From Salinispora fenicalii (GTDB lineage: Bacteria; Actinomycetota; Actinomycetes; Mycobacteriales; Micromonosporaceae), in contig NZ_KI911471.1 in assembly GCF_000514815.1 (NCBI RefSeq), positions 249,062 through 313,061 of the forward strand: DNA of 64,000 nucleotides. Direction: 5' to 3'. How positions within the stretch are numbered: the first letter of the stretch is position 1; every line of letters starts with the position of its first letter. Below are positions 50,344 to 59,109 of the stretch, in pieces. Made by a program: the position numbers and the translations under genes. The notes under the pieces were generated by a model, which was given only the letters and a program-made list of their open reading frames with translations, was not told the DNA's origin and did not search any database.

Positions 50344-53300
50344 TCACCCCACGTCCGCCGGTGGCCGAGTCACACCGGCCCCTCGCACAGGGTGAGCTCT
50401 GTTCGCGCAGGAGGGGTCGTACGCCTGCTCGGGGCGCAGCCCCGCGCCCCGGTCGAACTCCGCGGCGAACTCCGGGGCACCCAGCGCGGCGCGGGCGGCG
50501 GCGGTGATTCGGTCCACGTCTCCCCGCTCCCCGGCTGGCAGTGGCGCGCCCACCGAGTCGCGCGCCATCGCCGCTGCGCCGAGCAGCCGGGCCGCCTGCG
50601 TGGGGCGGCCGTCGATGGTCGCCGCGCCGGCCAGTCCCTCCAGCGCCAGCGCCTGCGCCCGCGGGTCGCCGACGGCGCTCGCCAGGGCGAACGACTCGGC
50701 GTGCAGGTTACCCGCGGCGGGGGCGGACCCCCGGAGCTCGGCGATGAACCCCAGCTCCGCCAGGAGCAGGGCCCGCACCACGTCGGCGTCCAGGCCCGGC
50801 CGCCGGGTCCAGTCCAGGACGCTCCGCAGCAGCCGCTCCGCATCGGCGAGGCGACCCTCGCGGCGGGCACCGAGCCCCAGCCCGATCTGCGCGTACAGCT
50901 CCGCCGGTTTGCAGCTCTGCTCAGTGGCCAGCCGCAGCGCGCGCTCGTGGAATTCGCGGGCCCGGTCGTAGTCGCCGGCGAGGAGCGCGATGCGACCCAG
51001 GCCGGAGAGGCGGTCCGCGGCCTCCAGCCACAGCCCCAGCTCCTCGGCGAGCGCCAGGCCTTCCCGGTGCAGCCGGGCCGCTTCCGGATAGTCCCCGGTG
51101 GCCTCGGCCCGGTTGGTGAGCGGGAAGGACGCCTGCAACTGGCCCCACCGGTCGCCCAACTCGCGGAAGAGGGCGACGGCACGTTCGCCGTCCCGGTGTA
51201 CCGCCGCCAGGTCGCCGTGCGCCAGTGCCTGGCTCGCCCGCAGGCTCAGCGCGGCGGCGACGCCCCACCGGTCGCCGAGCCGCTCGAACTCCGGCAACAC
51301 CTCGTGGACCAGGGTCGTGCTGCCGGCCACATCGCCGATGTTGAGCAGGGCGAGCCCGAGGAAGGCCACGGCCCGCGCCCGCGCCGCCAGCTCCTTCCCG
51401 GCCGGCCAGTCGCTCAGCGCGGGGGCGACCAGCGGTGCGTGTTCGCCGCCGCGCTCCAGCAACGCGAGCCCGGTGCGCCAGCAGGCGGCGGCGGCCCGCG
51501 GCGCCGCCGGCGCGGGACCGGCGACAGCGAGCGCGGCCTCGATTGATCGGCGCGTCTCCCGCAGCCGGCCCCGCAGGTAGCCGTACCATCCCAGCGCGGT
51601 GCTCAGGTCAAGCGCCCCCGCAGCGTCGCCGTCGGCGATCGCGTCGTCCAGCGCCTGCCGCAGGTTGGCGGTCTCCTGGTCGAGCCGGGCCAGCCACCGC
51701 CGCTGCTTCGGGCCGCGCAGTTCCTCGTCGGCCCGCCGGGCCAGCGCGGTGTAGTACCGCCGGTGCCGGCGGCGGACCGTCGTCACCTCGCCTGCCTCCC
51801 GCAGCCGCTCGGCGCAGTAGGCCGCCACCGACTCGAGCAGCCGGTGCCGCGGACCGACCGGCGTCTCGGCCATGACCACCAGCGAGCGGTCGACCAGGCG
51901 GGCCAGCAGCTCGAGAACTCGGTCGACAGGAAGATCATCGTCGGCGCACACCACCTCGGCGGCCTCCAGCGTGCAGCCGTCCGCGTGCACCGCGAGCCGC
52001 CGCAGGACGAGCTGCTCGGGCTCGCCGAGCAGCTCCCAACTCCAGTCGATCATCGCGCGGAGGGTCTGCTGGCGGGGTGGTGCGCCCCGGTGCCCGCGGG
52101 TCAGTACCCGGAATCGGTCGTCGATCCGGGTCAGTAGACCGTGGACTCCCAGCGCGCGGACCCGGGTCGCGGCCAGCTCCAGCGCCAGCGGGATACCGTC
52201 AAGCCGATGGCACAACTCGGCGATGTCCCGGGCGTTCGCCTCGTCGAGCGCGAACGCGGGCGCGGCGGCTCTCGCCCGGGTGACGAAGAGCCGGACCGCG
52301 CTCGCCCGGGTGAGCAACACCGGGTCGCCGACCGTGGGATCCGGCAGGGCCAGTGGAGGTACGGCGCACACCTGCTCGCCGGCGACGCCCAGCGGTTCCT
52401 GGCTGCTCGCCAGCAGGCGGACGCCCGGTGCGTGTCGCAGTACCCGGTCGGCCAGCTCGGCGACGGGCTCGATGACGTGTTCGCAGTTGTCCAGGAGCAG
52501 CAGGAGCCGGCGGCCGCGCAGCGCCGCCAGTAGCCGTTCGGCCGGCGTGACGGGCGGTGTCGCGGGCGAGCGCTCCGCGTTCTCCCGGACGCCGAGCACC
52601 GCGAGGATCGCCTCGGCCAGGACCGCCGGGTCGGCTGCCAGAGCCGCGAGCTCGACCAGCCACACCCCGTCCGGGTACGCCCCGGTTACCTGGTGGGCCG
52701 CCTCGACCGCCAGGCGGGTCTTGCCCACCCCACCGGAGCCCACCAGCGTTACCAGCCGACCGGCGTCGAGTAGGCGGTGGAGGTCGTGTACCGCCGTCTC
52801 CCGGCCGATCAGCTCGGTCAGCGCGACGGGTAGGTTTCCGCGTACCCGGGCTGGAGGCACCGCGCCCGACGGCGGTGGCGCGATGGTGACCGGGCTGCCC
52901 GTCGCCGGTGGGGCGAGCAGCGCCGGGTCCTGCGACAGGATCGCCCGGTGGAGGGCGACCAGCTCGGGGCCGGGATCGACGCCCAACTCGTCGGCGAGCT
53001 GTCGGCGGAATCGGTCGTAGCAGTCCAGCGCCTCACCCTGTCGGCCCGCGCGGTACAGCACCCGCAGGTGCACGGCGCGCAGGCGCTCCCGGTACGGGTG
53101 GCGGGCCAGCAGGTCGGCGAGCTCCCCGCTGTGCAGGTGGTGCTGGCCGAGGGCGAGCTGGGCCTCGGCCCGATCCTCGGTGGCGGTCAACCGTTGCTCC
53201 GCCAGCCGCGCGGCCAGTGCCGTGGCGAACGGGGCCTCGGGGAAGTCGGCCAGCACCGGGCCCCGCCACAGCCCGAGCGCCTCGTCGAGGAGCGCAGCGC

Positions 53301-53664
53301 GGTGATGCGTGGCGGTGGTGTTGGCGGCCCGCTCCAGCAAGGCGGTGAACCGTTCGGCGTCGGTCGGCTCCGGGCCGGTGCGGAGCAGATAACCCGGTGG
53401 GTGGGAGACCACCCGGTCGCGGGCGCCGGATGTCGCGGCGTTCAACGCACGCCGCAGCCGCCAGACCTTCGTCTGCAGCGCTCCGGTCGGATTGGCCGGT
53501 GGAAGGTCCGCCCACACGTGCTCGAGGAGCCGGTCGATCGACACCGGTTGTCCCTCGTGGGCCAGCAGCGCGGCGAGCAGGAGCCGGACCTTCGCATCGG
53601 GCACGGTGACCGGTGCGCCGTCCGCCGTCCAGACGCCGAGCGGACCGAGAAGCCCGAAACGCAT
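50344..53664 (-). CDS. Large SARP/AfsR-type regulator with NB-ARC and TPR regions
   Basis: An 1106-residue regulator. Residues 1-95 are the OmpR-like DNA-binding domain (MRFGLLGPLGVWTADG, TGALQTKVWRLRRAL, SHPPGYLL). Residues 97-245 are the BTAD (LWRGPVLADFPEAPFATAL, YRERLRAVHLRVLYRAGRQGEAL). An NB-ARC ATPase follows, with P-loop VGSGGVGKTRL near 310 and LLLLDNCEHV as Walker B; the C-terminal 450 residues are helical TPR-like. ATG 53664 is chosen because the family begins at MRxGLLG. It is divergent from DUF899 copy 2, with an 11-bp-period direct repeat between them. Confidence 0.93.
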   Translation of the reverse strand: MRFGLLGPLGVWTADGAPVTVPDAKVRLLLAALLAHEGQPVSIDRLLEHVWADLPPANPTGALQTKVWRLRRALNAATSGARDRVVSHPPGYLLRTGPEPTDAERFTALLERAANTTATHHRAALLDEALGLWRGPVLADFPEAPFATALAARLAEQRLTATEDRAEAQLALGQHHLHSGELADLLARHPYRERLRAVHLRVLYRAGRQGEALDCYDRFRRQLADELGVDPGPELVALHRAILSQDPALLAPPATGSPVTIAPPPSGAVPPARVRGNLPVALTELIGRETAVHDLHRLLDAGRLVTLVGSGGVGKTRLAVEAAHQVTGAYPDGVWLVELAALAADPAVLAEAILAVLGVRENAERSPATPPVTPAERLLAALRGRRLLLLLDNCEHVIEPVAELADRVLRHAPGVRLLASSQEPLGVAGEQVCAVPPLALPDPTVGDPVLLTRASAVRLFVTRARAAAPAFALDEANARDIAELCHRLDGIPLALELAATRVRALGVHGLLTRIDDRFRVLTRGHRGAPPRQQTLRAMIDWSWELLGEPEQLVLRRLAVHADGCTLEAAEVVCADDDLPVDRVLELLARLVDRSLVVMAETPVGPRHRLLESVAAYCAERLREAGEVTTVRRRHRRYYTALARRADEELRGPKQRRWLARLDQETANLRQALDDAIADGDAAGALDLSTALGWYGYLRGRLRETRRSIEAALAVAGPAPAAPRAAAACWRTGLALLERGGEHAPLVAPALSDWPAGKELAARARAVAFLGLALLNIGDVAGSTTLVHEVLPEFERLGDRWGVAAALSLRASQALAHGDLAAVHRDGERAVALFRELGDRWGQLQASFPLTNRAEATGDYPEAARLHREGLALAEELGLWLEAADRLSGLGRIALLAGDYDRAREFHERALRLATEQSCKPAELYAQIGLGLGARREGRLADAERLLRSVLDWTRRPGLDADVVRALLLAELGFIAELRGSAPAAGNLHAESFALASAVGDPRAQALALEGLAGAATIDGRPTQAARLLGAAAMARDSVGAPLPAGERGDVDRITAAARAALGAPEFAAEFDRGAGLRPEQAYDPSCANRAHPVRGAGVTRPPADVG

Positions 53665-53709
53665 GCTGTCACCGTAGTCCAGCGCCCGACGATCGGCCGT
53701 GATCTCACC

Positions 53710-53742
53710 GGGAGTGGACTGGGAGTGGACCGAGAGCGGCGC
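53710..53742. promoter_or_regulatory. SARP-type direct repeats, 11-bp period
   Basis: GGGAGTGGACT, GGGAGTGGACC and a looser GAGAGCGGCGC follow each other with an 11-base period. SARP proteins bind such heptamer direct repeats on one face of DNA. The site lies in the 136-base gap between the SARP gene and DUF899 copy 2, 46 bases upstream of the SARP start and 58 upstream of the DUF899 start. Confidence 0.6.
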
Positions 53743-53800
53743 CGGACAGGGTGGGCCAGAGAGCCGGGTCGACCGGCCGCACCCATGAACGGAGAAAATC

Positions 53801-54469
53801 GTGAACCTGCCACCGGTTGTGTCCACCCAGGAGTGGCAGGCCGCGCGCGAGCGGCTGCTGGTCAGGGAGAAGGAGGCGACCCGAGCCCGGGACGCGCTCG
53901 CCGCGGAGCGCCGCCGGATGCCGATGACCCGAATCGAGCAGGAGTACGTCTTCGACGGGCCCGCCGGCCCCGTCGGCCTGGCCGACCTGTTCGAGGGGCG
54001 GCGGCAGCTGGTCGTCTACCACTTCATGCTCACGCCCGGCGCGTCGCACCACTGCGAGGGCTGCTCGATGTTCGTCGACAACCTCGGGCATCCGGCCCAC
54101 CTCAACGCGCGGGACACCACACTCGCGTTGATCTCACGGGCACCCCGGGCCGAGATCACGCCGTTTCAGGAGCGGATGGGCTGGACGTTGCCCTGGTACT
54201 CGTCCTACGGCACCGACTTCAACCCCGAATTCGGGCTGACCTCGGAGGCGGGGGAGTCCTTCGGCCTGAGCGTCTTCCTGCGCGACGGCGACGACGTGTA
54301 CCGCACGTACTTCACCACCGGGCGTGGCGTCGAGGCCCTCGGCAGCAACTGGACGCTGCTCGACCTGACCCCGCTGGGCCGGCAGGAGACCTGGGAGGAC
54401 ACCCCGGCCGGGCGGCCGCAGGGCACGCCGTACAGCTGGTGGCGGCTGCACGACGACTACGACGGGTAG
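53801..54469 (+). CDS. DUF899 family, thioredoxin-fold protein (copy 2)
   Basis: A 222-residue paralogue of the protein at 17599. It shares WQAARERLLVREKEATRARD, AAERRRMPM, GLADLFEGRRQLVVYHFML, GCSMFVDNLGH, PWYSSYGTDFNPEF and a C-terminal WWRLHDDYDG. It has CEGCSM at the CxxC position. GTG 53801 follows ACGGAGAA. Divergent from a SARP regulator with direct repeats in between, it is probably a direct SARP target. The pairing of a pathway-type activator with this redox-fold protein hints that both copies belong to secondary metabolism. Confidence 0.85.
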   Translation: MNLPPVVSTQEWQAARERLLVREKEATRARDALAAERRRMPMTRIEQEYVFDGPAGPVGLADLFEGRRQLVVYHFMLTPGASHHCEGCSMFVDNLGHPAHLNARDTTLALISRAPRAEITPFQERMGWTLPWYSSYGTDFNPEFGLTSEAGESFGLSVFLRDGDDVYRTYFTTGRGVEALGSNWTLLDLTPLGRQETWEDTPAGRPQGTPYSWWRLHDDYDG

Positions 54470-54506
54470 AGCTGGGGCCGGTGCGCGTACTCGACGAAGG
54501 ACCTTG

Positions 54507-55523
54507 ATGGACATCAACGAAGACCGGGCTGGCCGGCGGGAGTGGGCCGGGCTCGCGGTGCTAGCCCTGCCCACGCTGCTGCTGGCACTCGACCTGAACG
54601 TGCTCTACCTGGCGTTACCGCAGTTGAGCGCCGACCTGGCGCCGGACGCCGCCCAACTGTTGTGGATCATGGATAGCTACGGGTTCATGATCGCCGGATG
54701 AGCGTCGTGCTCTCCCTGGCCACCGTCCTGCCGGTTGTCTGGGGTCTCAAGGAACTGGCCAAGGACGGCCTCGGCGGGGCACCGCTGGTGGCCATGGTGG
54801 TCGGCCTCGTCGTCGGTGCGGTCTTCGTCCGCCGGCAGCGCCGGCTCGTCCACCCGCTGCTGGAGGTCCGCCTCTTCACCAACCGCACCTTCAGCGCCGC
54901 TCTGCTCATCATGCTGCTCGGTGGGACCACCCTTGGCGGCATCGCGCTGCTCTTCGCGCAGTACGCCCAGTTCGTCGCGGGCCTCTCCCCGCTGCGAGGC
55001 GGCCTGTGGATGGTGCCGTACGCGATCGCCATGCTGGTCGGGTCGATGCTGGCGCCGCTGTTCGCACGGCGCGTCACACCCGGGTACGTGGTGGCCGGCG
55101 GCATGGCGGTCGCGGCGGCCGGTTACTCGCTGATCGGCCTGGTGGGCAGTGCCGGCGGGCTCGGCCTGGCAGTGTTCGGTCTGGTGTTGGTCTACCTCGG
55201 GTTCGGCCCCGGGGCCGTGTTGGGTACCGACCTGATCATCGGTGCCGCCCCACCACAGCGGGCCGGGTCCGCGTCGTCGATCTCCGAGACCAGCACCGAA
55301 CTCGGTGTCGCGCTCGGTGTCGCGCTGCAACACCGCCGGCGGGGTGAGTGCTGGGCTGGCGGTGCTCCTCGCCGTGCTGTCGGCGTCGCTGCTACGCCGG
55401 GTTCGCCCGACGGCGGAGCGGCCGGCTTCCGCCGGCTCGGCCCCACCGCACATCGAGCAGGAGGACGCGGTCCCTACTGGCCGACCCAGCCCTGGGTCTC
55501 CCCCAGGACGGCCGAACCATTGA
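54507..55523 (+). pseudogene. DHA2 MFS exporter with internal deletion and frameshift
   Basis: ATG 54507 reads AGRREWAGLAVLALPTL, LLALDLNVLYLALPQLSADL and LLWIMDSYGFMIAG-stop, the first two membrane segments. An ATG overlapping that stop (54698) opens another frame with VVLSLATVLPVVWGLKELA through LLEVRLFTNRTFSAALLIML and GFGPGAVLGTDLIIGAAP, the C-terminal half. Segments 3-6 are absent and a second shift near 55335 moves the last segment into a third frame. The N-terminus resembles the stub at 4155, so a related exporter has been broken twice. Confidence 0.8.
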
Positions 55524-56394
55524 GGTCCGACAGCGACTGGCCCACAAAGTCACGCGCCTCGTTCGAGGTCTGCGTCCGGAAGGGCATCTCCGGCGCGGTC
55601 AGAACCTCCATGACCACCGCCGCAACGTCCTCGGGTGTCTGGGGCTTGCCGGTCTCCGCCTCGTACCTGGCCATGGTCCGCTGCACGTACGCGGTCAGCG
55701 CCGGCGCGTACGGCCCGGCCTGCGCCACCATGGCAGCGACGTCCACGTTGGCGTTGGCCACGAATTCGCTGGTCACTGCGGCAGGCTCAATGACACCGAC
55801 CTGCACGCCGACCGTGCGGGCGACCGGCGCCAGTGACTGCATGAAGCCCTCGACGGCGAACTTGGCGGCGCAGTATGCCTCGTTGAAGGGCTGCCCGACG
55901 CTGCCGCCGACGCTGCTGATGGTCAGTAGGCGGCCGCCGCTGGCCCGTAGGTGCGGCATCGCCGCATGGGACACCTGGACCACGCCGAAGAAGTTCACTT
56001 CGACGCTGGCGCGGATGTCGGCGAGGCTGTCGTTTTCCAGCGTACCGAGGTGGGCGGCACCGGCGTTGTTGACCACTGCATCGAGCCGGCCGTGCTCGGC
56101 TGCCACTGCGTCGATACCTTCCCGGACCGACTCGTCGTCGGTGACGTCGAGGACGCGGATGTCCAGCGACACCCCGGCGGTCTCCGCCGCGGTGTTCAAC
56201 GCCACCGCCCGCGTGGTGTCCCGCATCGTGGCCACGGTCGTCCAGCCCGCTCGGGCGCAGGCGATGGCGGTGGCCAACCCGATGCCGGAGGACGTTCCGG
56301 TGATCAGGACGCAGCGATTCGTACCCGTACGCAAGTCGTACTCCCAGTCGGAATTGAGCTTCCGGTTGCTCGACAAGCGCCCCTCGCCTGCCAT
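55474..56394 (-). CDS. Short-chain dehydrogenase/reductase
   Basis: A 306-residue SDR: CVLITGTSSGIGLATAIACA, VVNNAGAAHLGTLEN, ISSVGGSVG and YCAAK (YxxxK). The N-terminus before the Rossmann fold is uncertain; ATG 56394 gives a 27-residue polar lead, while shorter non-ATG starts near the Rossmann fold are possible. The closely related class oxidises or reduces steroid- and polyketide-type alcohols. It overlaps the last codons of the broken exporter on the other strand and lies well outside the core cluster. Confidence 0.85.
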   Translation of the reverse strand: MAGEGRLSSNRKLNSDWEYDLRTGTNRCVLITGTSSGIGLATAIACARAGWTTVATMRDTTRAVALNTAAETAGVSLDIRVLDVTDDESVREGIDAVAAEHGRLDAVVNNAGAAHLGTLENDSLADIRASVEVNFFGVVQVSHAAMPHLRASGGRLLTISSVGGSVGQPFNEAYCAAKFAVEGFMQSLAPVARTVGVQVGVIEPAAVTSEFVANANVDVAAMVAQAGPYAPALTAYVQRTMARYEAETGKPQTPEDVAAVVMEVLTAPEMPFRTQTSNEARDFVGQSLSDLNGSAVLGETQGWVGQ

Positions 56395-56589
56395 GTTCTT
56401 CTGTTCAGGAAGACAGTACGCGGTGGGCCTGGCCGAGGTCGCCGGGATGCGGTTTCCGACGGCCGCCTGGGCGCAAAGACACGGGTGGATCGTTCGGCAG
56501 CAGCCGTGAACGGGCACGCGGGCAGCCTGGCGGCCAGCAGCATTGGCACCTCAACACCGACTACCTACAAGCCACCTGATCACCCAACG

Positions 56590-57190
56590 TCACGACCCGC
56601 TACGGGGAAAGGCTTGGCGGACGACGCCGTTGCGGTACGCCCAGATCACGATGGTGACGTGGTCCCGTACGCCGAGTTTCGCCAGCACTCGGCCGACGTG
56701 GGTCTTCACCGTGACCTCGGCGAGGTGTAGCCGTTGGGCGATCTCGGCGTTGCTCGCTCCCGCCACGATCAGGTGGAAGACTTCGCGCTCCGGTGGGTGA
56801 ATTCATTCATGGCCGTGTTCTTCTGGGCCGGTCGCGGCTCGGCCTGACCGGCTGCCAGGCGTCGGGTGGTTGCGGGTGCGAGGACGACCTCCCCATGGTG
56901 CACGGTGCGAATGGCTGCGGTGAGCGCCTCGGCGATCGAATCCTTGAGCGGGTAGCCGCTGGCGCCGGCATTGAGGATTCAGGTCGCGTAGTCGTCGCTG
57001 TCGTACGTGGTTAGCGCGATGAGTTTCGGGCTGGGACCAGAAGGTGGCGAGGATGGCCCGGGCGGCGGTAATTCCGTCGGTGTGGGGCATTCGGATGTCC
57101 GTCAAGATGACGTCCGGCTGGTGCGTGGCGGCAAGGGGAACCGCTTCCGCGCCGGTGGCGGCGGTGGCGACCAACGGCAGGTCGGCGGCC
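56590..57190 (-). pseudogene. NarL/LuxR response regulator, decayed
   Basis: Across frames one response regulator can be rebuilt. The receiver shows HQPDVILTDIRMPHTDGI (phospho-Asp loop); after a shift comes PKLIALTTYDSDDYAT, then an in-frame TGA, ILNAGASGYPLKDSI (with Pro-Leu-Lys), and after a second shift the LuxR helix-turn-helix ASNAEIAQRLHLAEVTVKTH and VGRVLAKLG. The first 50 or so residues of the receiver are lost at the junction with an ABC permease tail near 57190. Two frameshifts, one stop and truncation make it dead. Confidence 0.8.
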
Positions 57191-57303
57191 GAGTTGAGCT
57201 GGCTCTGCTACTGGTCGCAGCGGTGGTGACCGGGGTGCTGGCCAGCATCGTGCCGGCATGGCGGGCGGCGCGGATCTCCCCGGCGCAGAGCTGGACACGT
57301 TAG
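57187..57303 (+). pseudogene. MacB/FtsX-type ABC permease, last 38 codons
   Basis: The plus strand reads LALLLVAAVVTGVLASIVPA then WRAARISPAQSWTR-stop. This is the final membrane segment and cytoplasmic PAxRAARxSPxxAL end of MacB/FtsX-like permeases. Nothing of the rest is present upstream; the sequence turns into the antisense of the response-regulator remnant. Confidence 0.7.
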
Positions 57304-57347
57304 GTTCGCCTTGGGCGACACCATCACCTCAGCGAGAGGAGCTTCGC

Positions 57348-57788
57348 GTGTCGGATGTGCAGCGGTCGGAGTTGGTTGCGCTGCTCGACCTCGCGCCCCA
57401 CCCGGAGGGCGGCTGGTTCCGAGAGACGTGGCGCTCGACGCAGACGCTGCGTCCCGCCGGGTACGACGGGAGCCGTAGCGTGGCTACGGCCATCTATTTT
57501 GTGCTGCACCCCGGTGAGCGCTCCCGGTGGCATGTGGTGCGCTCGGACGAGCTGTGGTTGTGGCACTCGGGCGGTCCGCTGACGCTGCGGTCCGGCGGTT
57601 CTGGCGAGCAGCCGGCGGACGAGTCCAGGGACGTTACTCTCGGCGCGGATGTCTCCGCCGGGCAGCGTCCGCAGGTGCTGATTCCGGGTGGGACGTGGCA
57701 GGCAGCGAGCCCAGCGGGCGACGAGCCGGTCCTGGTCAGCTGTGTGGTGGCGCCCGGGTTCGACTTCGCTGACTTCAAGCTGGAATAG
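57348..57788 (+). CDS. DUF985 cupin protein
   Basis: A 146-residue cupin of the DUF985 family. Typical blocks are LLDLAPHPEGGWFRETWRS, ATAIYFVLHPGERSRWHVVRS, DELWLWHSGGPLTL and VLIPGGTWQAASP with FDFADFKLE at the end. His and Glu residues at HVVRSDELWLWH may bind metal. GTG 57348 follows GAGAGGA. No enzyme activity is established for the family. The gene is intact among broken neighbours. Confidence 0.88.
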   Translation: MSDVQRSELVALLDLAPHPEGGWFRETWRSTQTLRPAGYDGSRSVATAIYFVLHPGERSRWHVVRSDELWLWHSGGPLTLRSGGSGEQPADESRDVTLGADVSAGQRPQVLIPGGTWQAASPAGDEPVLVSCVVAPGFDFADFKLE

Positions 57789-57843
57789 GTCTCCCCGGGG
57801 AGCGAGTGCCGCCGTGTCGTACCTGCGGGGGAGGATCGCAGGC

Positions 57844-58000
57844 GTGTACGAGGAACGGGCATCGCCGCTGCCGTACGTCGTCGCGTGGCGTAGCGTCACG
57901 GCACCTGGTGGCGCTCCGCCGTGGGTGCTGCCCGACGGCTGCCTCGACCTGATCTGGCAGGACGGTGCGGTCTTTGTCGCCGGGCCGGGGAGCCGCACCC
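57844..58000 (+). pseudogene. AraC-type regulator (DUF6597 N-domain), N-terminal stub
   Basis: From GTG 57844 (GGGGGAGGATC upstream) the frame reads YEERASPLPYVVAWRSVTAP, WVLPDGCLDLIWQDGAVFVA and GPGSR. This is the sensory N-terminus of DUF6597-type AraC regulators (RxxPSPL..VLPDGCxDLIW...VAGPxT). It is cut immediately afterward, at the 3' end of the DUF998 gene on the other strand; the DNA-binding half is absent. Confidence 0.75.
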
Positions 58001-58004
58001 CGTC

Positions 58005-58634
58005 TCAACGGGCGAGCCGCACCGCCACCGCGGATGTCCAGATGAACAGGGGGAGGACGGCTACTCGTTCCATGCCGCCGACGCCGACGCCGATGCCGGG
58101 GTCAATCTGGGCCAGGAACAGGGCCGTACCGCCCAGTCCGACCAGGCCCAGGGTGAGGCTGAGGTGACGCATCGAGGTCAGCACCGGTGAGCGGCGGGCC
58201 AGCGCGGCCACAAGCATGCCCACATTGGCTAGGAAGAAGATCAGTATCGCCCCGAGGAAGTGTTTGTTCTCGTTGACATCCGCTGGGTACGCCCCGGCCA
58301 GGAGGTAGCCGCCTGCGCCGGCGAGCGTCAGCAGCTGCACGGTCCGTGCGGCGATTCCGGGCCCGAGTGCTGACCAGGTGAGAAGGACCCCGAGCGCGAG
58401 CAGCACCCCAGTGCTGATCATGGCGCTGTTCATCGCAACATGCCAGGGCGAGCACACTTCACGGGGCCGAGTTGTGTCCCACATCCCGCAGGTCACATTG
58501 CCCAGATCGCTGATGTTGTTGGTGCGCCAGCTAAATCGGGGCTGACGCCAGGCCAAACCGGTAGTCAGGTTTGCAGCGAGGAAGATAGGGGCAGCGAGCA
58601 GCCAGCTGTGGGCGCCAAGGCGGTGTAAACCCAT
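58005..58634 (-). CDS. DUF998 membrane protein
   Basis: A 209-residue protein with about six hydrophobic segments and the DUF998 pattern: LAAPIFLAANLTTGLAW, FSWRTNNISDLGNVTCGM, WHVAMNSAMISTGVLLALG, AGAYPADVNENKHFLGAIL. Function is unknown. The DLGN, N-S-A-M and P-x-D-x-N-E motifs are conserved in the family. ATG 58634; its promoter lies in the 131 bases shared with the kinase remnant. Confidence 0.87.
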   Translation of the reverse strand: MGLHRLGAHSWLLAAPIFLAANLTTGLAWRQPRFSWRTNNISDLGNVTCGMWDTTRPREVCSPWHVAMNSAMISTGVLLALGVLLTWSALGPGIAARTVQLLTLAGAGGYLLAGAYPADVNENKHFLGAILIFFLANVGMLVAALARRSPVLTSMRHLSLTLGLVGLGGTALFLAQIDPGIGVGVGGMERVAVLPLFIWTSAVAVRLAR

Positions 58635-58765
58635 TCGGCAAGTCCAGCGCGTCGCGGTGGGCTTCGCACTGGGCTTGGTCAGTCAGGCTGAGGTAGGGCT
58701 AGGTATACCCGTGGAATACACCTACGCAGCTGGTTCGACCTAACTGTCCTGGTTAGCGTTGCCGC

Positions 58766-59109
58766 ATGACCGTGGACAGACCCCGACACCTGGCGGCGGC
58801 GCTCCGCCGGCGTGGCTACCTGCTCTCTCCCTGGCCGTGGCGTGCCCTGGTGTACGCCGCCAGCACTCTCCCGATCGCCGGTACCCTCTTCGTTGGGCTG
58901 CTCGTTGTCGCCGCACCTCTGTTGGCGGTCATCAATGCGGTGCGGCAGGGACGATCGGTGGAGCTTCTTCTGGTGGTGCCAGCCCCGGCCACGGCAGCGG
59001 CCTGACCGGCCTCGCCGACCGGGTCGCTGCGGTCAACGGTCGGTTGTTGCTCGCCAGCCCGGCTGGCGGCCCTACCGTGTTGCGGGTGGAGCTGCCATGC
59101 CAGCTATGA
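58766..59109 (+). pseudogene. Sensor histidine kinase collapsed to its two ends
   Basis: ATG 58766 opens LAAALRRRGYLLSPWPWRAL and IAGTLFVGLLVVAAPLLAVI, the membrane sensor start of NarX/DesK-like kinases. After about 58940 the sequence jumps to PGHGSGLTGLADRVAAVNGR, LLLASPAGGPTVLRVELP and CQL-stop, the G-box and end of the ATPase domain, now in another frame. The dimerisation His, N-box and most membrane segments are gone. The stop overlaps the start of the intact response regulator by 13 bases, as expected for a former kinase-regulator operon. Confidence 0.82.

Noticed and set aside
50302..51546. 414-codon plus-strand frame
   Set aside because: Antisense to the SARP regulator's TPR region, with shadow-like composition.
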